Shown here piece by piece: positions 50,101 through 59,100 of a stretch of DNA of 64,000 nucleotides. A program made the position numbers and the translations under genes. Under the pieces are notes generated by a model. It searched no databases, was not told where the DNA came from, and saw nothing but the letters and a program-made list of their open reading frames with translations. The DNA comes from Hippopus hippopus. Taxonomy: Eukaryota; Mollusca; Bivalvia; Cardiida; Cardiidae. The DNA lies in the NCBI GenBank assembly GCA_946811185.2, contig OX328102.1, forward strand, positions 17,919,194-17,983,193. Reading direction: 5' to 3'. Numbering within the stretch: position 1 is the first letter of the stretch; each line of letters starts with the position of its first letter.

Positions 50101-53100
50101 ACAGTACTGTACATGTACTACAAGTCAATGACTGATTTTCAAACAAAATGTATTGCTTGAGTATTACAGGGTTTGGATTGATGTCTTCTGCTAGCTGTTT
50201 GTCCTCTTACAGTGCGAATTAAGCACAGTTTGATGCATCTAGTTCCTAATTGCCTTGTACAGAATGAAAAGTCAAAAACCATTTAATATACAAGAAATCG
50301 ATCACTTATTTCCAAACTGTTACTTACAAGAGGTTTTGGATTGATGTCCTCTGCTAGCAGTTTGTCCTCAGACAGTGTGAACTTAGCGCAGTTTGATATA
50401 TAATCTACTGGTCCCCGTTCTGCTTGGATCTTTATTGCCTTGTAGAGAATGAAAAGCTGGGAACCACTCTTCTCTTTTAGATAATGATACAGGCAGATAG
50501 ATAGCCAATGGGTCAGCAACTTCTCAGCAACACATTCAGATCTGTAATAGATACATATACAGAGGATATTTGTTTTTTTTTTTTTTGGTGAAAGATCGAA
50601 ATTTATTTCATCAAGTGAACATCATCAGTATTTTCAAGACTGGTGCAGTGAAAGGTTGAAATTTAGCACTGAAAAACGAAAAAAACCACCAAATATTCTA
50701 TCTATTTCATGCTTCTGACCCCTTTTTTGTTGGAACTTTACAAAATTCAGTACAGTTGGTATTTGGTAATTCCCCGCGGTGTACCTCCCCCCACATAACA
50801 ACACATTATAATATTAAGTAAAGCGCGAGAAATGTAGGGTAAGTGCAGGTAAATTACGTCATGTTTCATTCTGGTTGAATGGCATGCACTGTTTACCTAG
50901 GTAACTAGTGTGGGAAGTACTGTTTCCACTTTCAACTGAAGAGTTATGGAAATATTTATGGTAATTTTCACTGGTCATAACCATGAATTATCAAAATTTA
51001 TAATCCACCATTATTTCCTGATAAACTACTGAAAAGCATGAAATGAAAAAATTGAACTATCATTTCTTTTCCATGTAAAGACAAAAATTTACATGTACAT
51101 CTCTACTATAGCTCTTTATCACACAATCCAAAGTCTGAATGACACTGAAAGAGAAGACTTTTGAAAACATTTTGGGAAAAGGAGAAAATGCTGTTGACCA
51201 GCTTCTCCTTTTCCCAAAATGTTTTCAACCCTATCATAGAAATTATCAATTGAGCTTCATTTAATTTGTCTTCTGCAAATGCTTCCAATTTAGTGTAGTT
51301 CTAAATTTGTTCATTCAGTAAAGAGAGAGAAAGCTTTAAAAAACATTGTGACAAATATAGAAATTGCTTTACCATTTACCAAACAATCCTGTATTGTAAC
51401 GATCCTAGGGAAAAAGCTTCTTGAAAACATTATGGAAAAAGGAGAATAAGCCATGAACCAACCTTTTTTCCTTTTCTAACAAAAAAACCCAACAAATTCC
51501 ATCATCTAACCCAAATTGTATTTGTTGCCTGCAAATGTTTTGATTTTTGACCAGTCTAAAATTTTGTCATCTTATAAAGAGTTATCTCTTTATCAAACAA
51601 TCATGTGTTTTATTCACCCTTAGAATGAAGCCTTTTAAAAACACTTTGGAAAAGGACAAAATTACTGCTGATAACCAGCATTTTCTCCTTTTTCTATAAA
51701 GTTTTCTTCACCGTCTGATTCACATCCGATCATTTGAGCAGCATTTTATTTGTTGTCTGCAAATACCTTCAATTTGGACCAGTTCATAACTTTATTGTGT
51801 AGTAAAGGGTCAATTGCTGACTTCCTGCTGACAGTGTTTTTTCTGTCTTGCAACAGATCACTTGAAAACATCAAAGTGACCCATTTCTCTTCAAGCCATA
51901 ATCTTTGCTTATACATGTACATAATTTCAGCCTTGATCTTTTACATGTACCAACCCACAAAAATTGAAATGACTTGCAGACAACAAATTAAAGGTTACTC
52001 AATTGACAAATCTTGTCCTTATTAGGGTAAAAAACATTGTGGGAAAAAGAAGAAAATGCTGGTTACCAGCATTTTATCTTTTTACCACAGTGTTTTCAAA
52101 AGCCTTGTTCCTCATTGACGTTAAAGCTCTTGATTGTGCAGTGAAGGGTTAATATGTGTTAATTCTATATAATTATTTCAAGGAAGTTTTCTGCTGCAAA
52201 TTAGAGGCATGCTTAGCTCTACCAAATAATCCTGAGTTTTAGAGATCCCAAAAGAGAAAGGTTTTTGAAAACATTGTAGAAAAGGAGAAAGTGCTGGTAA
52301 CCAGCATGTTCTCCTTACCCAAAAATGTTTTCTACCCTAAAAAAGGACAAATGCCATCATTTGAGACAGATTTTAATTGTCATCTGCAACTGCTTTGAAT
52401 TTGGAAAAGTCTACATTTGCTCATACAGTGAGGAGTTAGATTAAGTCCCTTTAACATTTTATGTTTCTTGATTCATAAGGTTCTATTTAACCCATTACTG
52501 AACAGGCTTCTTTCAAACATGGCTGAGACTAGGATGAGTGAAAAATTGTGAAACAAAGGTATACCTTCTCAACAACAGTTTCTCAGTGCATGCTGCAACA
52601 TTTTTGTCCACCAAATCCTTCAGAAGGGTCTTCAGAATTCTGAAACCAAAAGAATGGAAACTGAACAGAATCTTGAATGTGAATATATATATATATGAGC
52701 AGTGCTCTGTGAAAAGGGGGCTTGATGCATCTGCAAAAAGTACTGATCAAGGTGAATCTGCGCAGTCCGAGCAGGTTGAAACTTTTGCTATTTGCAAATT
52801 TTCTGTATGGCAAAGGCCCATTCCACCTCAGACAACTACAGGGCTATAGCAATATCTTGAATTTTTCTTTATAATCAGATGGGCTAAAATTTGGAGATGA
52901 CTTTCATAGCAACAATTGGTAACTTTTCAAAGCAAATACTAGTAACTAGCAATAACTAATGTTTGAAGTAAATAATTATGTTTTGTAATGACAGAGATCT
53001 AAGAATATGTCAAGTCTTTGCATGACAATGGCAATGACAACCAAGACAACATCAAGGCTATGGCAATACCTTGAAGTTTTCTTTGAAAACAGGTGAGCTA

Positions 53101-56100
53101 AAATTTGGAGATGATTTTCACACAAACTATTGGTCAGTAACAGTAGTTTCCCTTATCTATTCAAGGCAAGGGTTAAATAAAAAAAAAAAAAACATATTCA
53201 CTTAGTCAAAAAGACCTGAAAATTCATTCCAATCTGAAGGTTGATTAGTCAGAACACACAACAGAAAATGTAGACCCAAACTAAGAAAGAAGATTCTCCT
53301 TAGTGTAATCTTGATCTTAATTTATGCTGTCTACAAAAGCAAAGTAAAATTCTCTTCTGCCTGATCTTGATCAACACTGTCTTGAAAATTGCCAGCTACT
53401 GAAAATGCCTTCTATGTTTTCCAATACATAGTGTTCCTAGTTGATGTCTAAAATGTTTCTCCATAAATTATGAGTAAGCCCTTTACCATACAAGTCCCAT
53501 AGAAAGAAGACTTTAGGACACTGTTGGAAAACAAGAAAATTTTGGTTACTAGTATATTCTCCTTTTCCAACAATATTTTCAAAAGCATTCTTCCTTTGGG
53601 TCATTTCAACCAGGGAATATTTGGTGAACGGTAAAATACAGGAATGAGTACTTTCTGTCATTTCGAAAAATATTCAATTTTTGCAATTCAGAAGACCGGT
53701 TTGGCCAGAATATTGTGCAAAATCGGACAGCAAGCAAGGATTCAAGATTAGACATCATGCTTTGGCAAAGTCTGCTCTAGATCTACACAATTTACAAAAG
53801 CTCATTCTGTTGTTTTTGGTTTCCGAGGGATACAGCAGGGGAATCTTACTCGGTAATGAACTCCATGTTGTCATGGTTCAGTGCTACCAGAATGGAAGCC
53901 ACATTAGACCTGCAGAAGAAATAGAAAGCTTTTAAACTTTTTACAAACAATCCAATGTTTTCACTACCCTGAAGAAGAGGGCCTTTTGAAAACATTGTGG
54001 GATAAGGAGAAAATGCTGAAACCAGCATTTTTCTCCTTTTTCCACAATGTTTTCTACCCTGTCTAAGAACTTCACTTCATTTGTATCACTTTCAGATTTG
54101 CGGCTTTCAAATGCTCTCGATTTCGAAGAGTCTGAAATTTGTTGTTTGGGAAATGTTTAAAGTTTTTAGCCTCTGAAAAAAAAATTGCAACAGAAAACTT
54201 TTTTAATGTTCTAGGAGTATTTTACAAGAACAAAAGCAAAAAACCTGAATTTTTCAATTTATAACATTTCAGATTGAATTGAAAGTACATTGAAAGTACA
54301 TGTATTTGTAGACAACAATATAGATGTGAATCAAAAAGTGAATTTGTTATTGTAAAGGTAGAAAGCATTGTGGAAAAATGAGAAAATGCCCGTTTATAGC
54401 ATTTTCTCTTTTTTCCACATTGTTTTCAAACTCTTCTTTCGGGTCATTAAAACTTGGGACAGTTTGGTAAGGGTTAACTCTTTCAACACCAAACATATTA
54501 ACTCCAAATCCTTCGATGGCTGGCAACCTGGGTCCAATTACAATTTAGTTGAGCCATGCTCTGTGAAAAGGGTGCTTAATGCATCTGCAGAAAGTTTCGA
54601 CCCAGTTCAGTCCATGCAGTCCACGCAGGCTGACCTGGGCCGAAACTTTTCGCTACTGGTCACCTTTCTGTATGTCCAAGGACAAGTCTGCCTAATGATT
54701 AAATCGGTTGTTAGAAAAAATGTCTGTTATGAATCCATAAGTATCTGATTGCTTGCTTGTTACCATAGATCACGGAGATGCATTAAGCCCCCTTTTGCCA
54801 GAGCATGGCTCAATTAATTATAACAAATAACAATTTTTCTGTTAATTGAAAGTAGTTAGTGAATGAATCATTGATAAGAAAATCATTTACTCAAATCGCA
54901 ATAAATTAACAACAGGAATGAAGAAAATCAAAATAATTGACTATTTAATTCAGTTACATGTAGCAATCAGTGCAACATATAAAACCTTTGCAAAGTGCGC
55001 CTTTTTATGCTATTGCCATTTTTACCTGGGGATTTTTTAAAACTTGGTTCTCACCTAAAAAGTCAATGCTAGATCACTAATCAGTGTTAAACTGCCAAAC
55101 TACATTAATCAGCAGTACATTTGTACAGGTAGCTTGAGGAATGTAAAAGCTTTTACTAGAAATAAATCATGAGGGCAACTGCGCCTCATAAATCACTACA
55201 GTGGTTTATTGAATAATAAACCATGATAGAAGATTATTTAGGTTCTAACATGACCAACTCTTGATCAAAGAAAAACAAGTTCATACTTAGTTTACAAGTG
55301 GATGACGATTAATTCCCCTGATTAAACCATGGCTGTTTCAGTTACTAACCAAAACAAAACCCCACTGGCCAGTCCGTAAATTAAAGAAAATCAACATTTC
55401 AACCTTAGGCATCAAACACAACAAAATACATGCACAGTTTAACTATTTCATTTTCTCCCTTTTAAACCACAAAGAATGAATGTATTGTCAAGCACTAGAG
55501 TTGGAGTCGCTTCAAATGCTGAATATTACCCCACTTACTCCCAATCCCATTTCCAATGCAACACCAGCCGATTTTCATGTTAACCTTCAACATGAAAAGA
55601 CACTTAATTTAAACATACTTACTGGAAAAATTTAATTAGCTCCATTATTGTCATTTTTTATCAAAAACAGTAAATATCATAAATCCCTGAGTTTTTCTGT
55701 CCTCCTTGGTTGTGTACAGGACGATCTACTTATGTCAAATGACTTTCATTGATAGGGTGGAGATATGGAACAGCCACGGGCGACTTACTGTAGAATGACT
55801 TAGATTTTACCATGCTTGCACCGAACTGTGTTTATAGAGCCGAATTCACGTGTCTTGTTAGAATTATTTCATTGAAACATTTTCATATTAGACTAACTGC
55901 AATTCATCAATTACTTTTCAAAATAATTGAACCCAGCTCTGATGATTGGAAATACAATCTACTCAAACTTAGAAAAAAATGTATCTTGTAAGATTGACTA
56001 AACTTGCAGACTTATTGATCCAAGATCAGACTACACATTCTGTAAGGTCTGATCTTGGATCTATACAGTCAATAAAAGCCCCTGTGTTTGCCAGTGGGGC

Positions 56101-59100
56101 TGAAAGAGTTAAAAAACTTGCAGCAGACATCTTTACAATCATCCTTTTAAGTCTTTACCAAATGAGAAAATTGTGGACTTGACCAAATTGATCGCATTTG
56201 CAGATGACAAAACAAATGTAGCTCAAATGATGATTTCTGTCTTTTATAGGGTAGAAAACATTGTGGGAAAAGGAGAAAATGCTGGTTACCAGCATTTTCT
56301 CATTTTCCCATAATATTTTCAAAAGCATTCTTCTTAAGGGTCCTTAAAACTCAGGATTGTGTGATAAACAGTTAACCCTTTACCAAACAATCCCATGTTT
56401 TAGTGACCAAGAAAGAGAAAGCTTTTGAAAACATCATGGGAAAAGGAGAAAATGCTGGTAACCAGCATTTTCTCCTTTTCCCACAATGTTTTCTACCTTA
56501 TCAAGAACAGAAATCATCATTTCAGCTAAATTTAATTGTCGTCTGCAAATGCTTTGAATTTAGTCTGGTCGAACATTGTGTCGTTTCCTAAAGAGTTAAT
56601 AGATAGCAGGTCCTATGAAAATAGGCTGGAGTTCCTGATTGCAAAATGAACATTCAATTTTCTGTTTGCATCTATTTACAAAATATAACTGACCAGTTTC
56701 CTTACAACTTCAAGGAAAAATCTACTATGAGTCATGCTCTGTGAAAAGGGATTATGATGGATCTGCATAGTGTATTGACTCAGATCAGCTTGCCCATGTT
56801 GCGCAGGCTAACATGGATCAATACCTTTTGCAATTTGAAAATTTTCTGCATGTCAAAGGACTATTCTACTTCATTATTCAGTTGGTTGTTAGACAAAAAT
56901 AATTTTATGGATCCATAATTATAGGAAGACTTGCTTTGTATAATGCATCACTGAAATGCATTAATCCCCTTTTGCCAGAGCATAACTTAAAAAGTCTTAT
57001 GGGTAATATGTAGTATTGCTCTAGAAGTGCTTTATGAGAAAATCTGATTCATGAAAAAACGTTTTATCATATTATATCTGCAAGCTAGTAGACATCCTCC
57101 CAAGCTATAACAAAAGAAATAATAAGAGCACTATATGCATGTAGGTGTCAATATTTGGTTGCAGTTGATTTTTTAGTGAAAATTTCAAGTTGGAAAAGGG
57201 ACATAACTGTGTCAAAAATATTTCAGGGTTACTTACCCTTTGTGTCTGGGTTTCCCTAGGGATATTTACGGTATCAACTTCTTGAGTATGCAGTAAACAT
57301 CTTAATAATGACAGGGATAAGCCAAAGTACAAAAATGTTTGCACAACCATAACTAGGATGCAGATGACAACAGGGCTATGACAGTACCTACATATTTTCT
57401 TCGAAAAAATCTGGACTAAAAATGAATCCTCATCACAGAAACACATGTATAGAGATCAGATACTTTACTTGTCCTGTATTGTGAATGATTTCTCCTTATC
57501 TAGGGTTCGTATCAACACCAGAAGAAATTGTGTGTTTCGTAACAGACTTTTCAAAGAGTCCATGGCTTGCACAGAAGAATCAGTCTACAAATAAATTATG
57601 AATGCCATGTGCTAAATATTACATTTTACCAGACAATCCCAAGTTTCTATTCTCTTGATGAAGAGGACATTTGAAAACATTGTTGGTAATAGATAAATTG
57701 AATGATGTTTTATGCTGCTTTCAACATTCTTTTGGTCATATCGTAGCAATGGCTCAAATATTCAGAAATGTCTAGGGTTTCACCTGCACTAGGCAAGGGC
57801 TCTGAAGTATCTGCCCAAGGACACTCCCTCAACTGTTAAAAAAGGAATTAATTCTGGTAACCAGCAGTTTCTTTTCTCATGATATTTTCTAAGTTTTCAA
57901 GAACAAATTCCATCATTTGAGCCACATTTAATATGTTGTATGCAAATGCTTTTAATTATAGAAAAGTCCAACTTTTGTCATCTTGACAAGAGTCATAGAG
58001 TTACTGGACTACAGTCATAGATAAAAGCATGTAGGAAAAAGACTTAACAATTTTTCAGTAAAATAAACCATATCAAGACAAGTATCCCTCAACTGTTTTG
58101 CCAACAGCAAAATTTATAGTTTAACCCTTTACTACAAAGTCTCAAGTTTTAATGACCCTGGGAGATTAGACTTTTGAAAGCATTGTGGGAAAAGAAGAAA
58201 AATGCTGATGATCAGCATTTTCTCCTTTTCCCACAAAGTTTTCTAACCTTTCAGAAACAAATCAAATCATTTGAGCCACATTTAATTTGTTGTCTGCACA
58301 TGCGTTCAATTTGGACCAGTCTAAAGTATCATTGGGTGGTAAATGCTTAAAGGTACATGCAGACGACAAATTAAATGTGGCTCAAATAATGGAGTTAGTT
58401 TTTAAAAAGGTAGAAAACATTTAGGGAAAATTGGAAAATGCTTGTTACTAGCCCTTCTCCTTTACACACAATATTTTCAATATCCTTTCTTTGCAAGGTC
58501 ATTGAAACTCAGGATTGTGAGGTGTAGGGTTAATGCCATAGCAGATGAGTAAATTTTTTGGGGTCATCCAATTTGTGAGCATTTGCAGAAGACAGATGAA
58601 TTTGGTTCAATTAATAATATTTGTCTATGAAAGAGTAGAAAACACTGTTGGAAAAGGAGAAAGTGCTGGTTACCCTCGTTTTCTCTTTTTCCCACAATGT
58701 TTTCAAAAGCTGCCCCTGTTAGGATCATTAAACTTGTAATTGTTTAGTCAAGGATTAAACCACTGGATCTGACTTAACTCTAAACCATAAAATTTCGAGT
58801 TTTAACGACCTTAACAAAGAGCGCTTCTGAAAACATAGTGGGAAAAGGAGAAAATGCTGGTAACCAGCATTTTCTCCTTTTCCCACTATGTTTTCATCCC
58901 CATCTAAAACAATTCCCAACATTTGAACCTAAATTAACTTTTCGCCTGCAAATGCTTTAAATTTGGACCAGTCTAAAATTTTGTTGTTTTGAAAAGGGTT
59001 AACTTGCTTCTGAAGATAGTGCAGATCAAGATCACAGACACAGAATGTGCAGTCTGATCCAGAATTTTCCAAATTTGAAAGTAACACAATTTCTTATTGA

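Noticed and set aside
53681..53935. 84-codon plus-strand ORF
   Set aside because: It is the antisense shadow of plexin exon 4 and its flanks.
57105..57446. 113-codon minus ORF overlapping the region before plexin exon 4
   Set aside because: It runs through intron sequence on the plexin strand but has no plexin similarity; the true exon 3 lies at 57469-57584 and exon 4 at 53850-53909.
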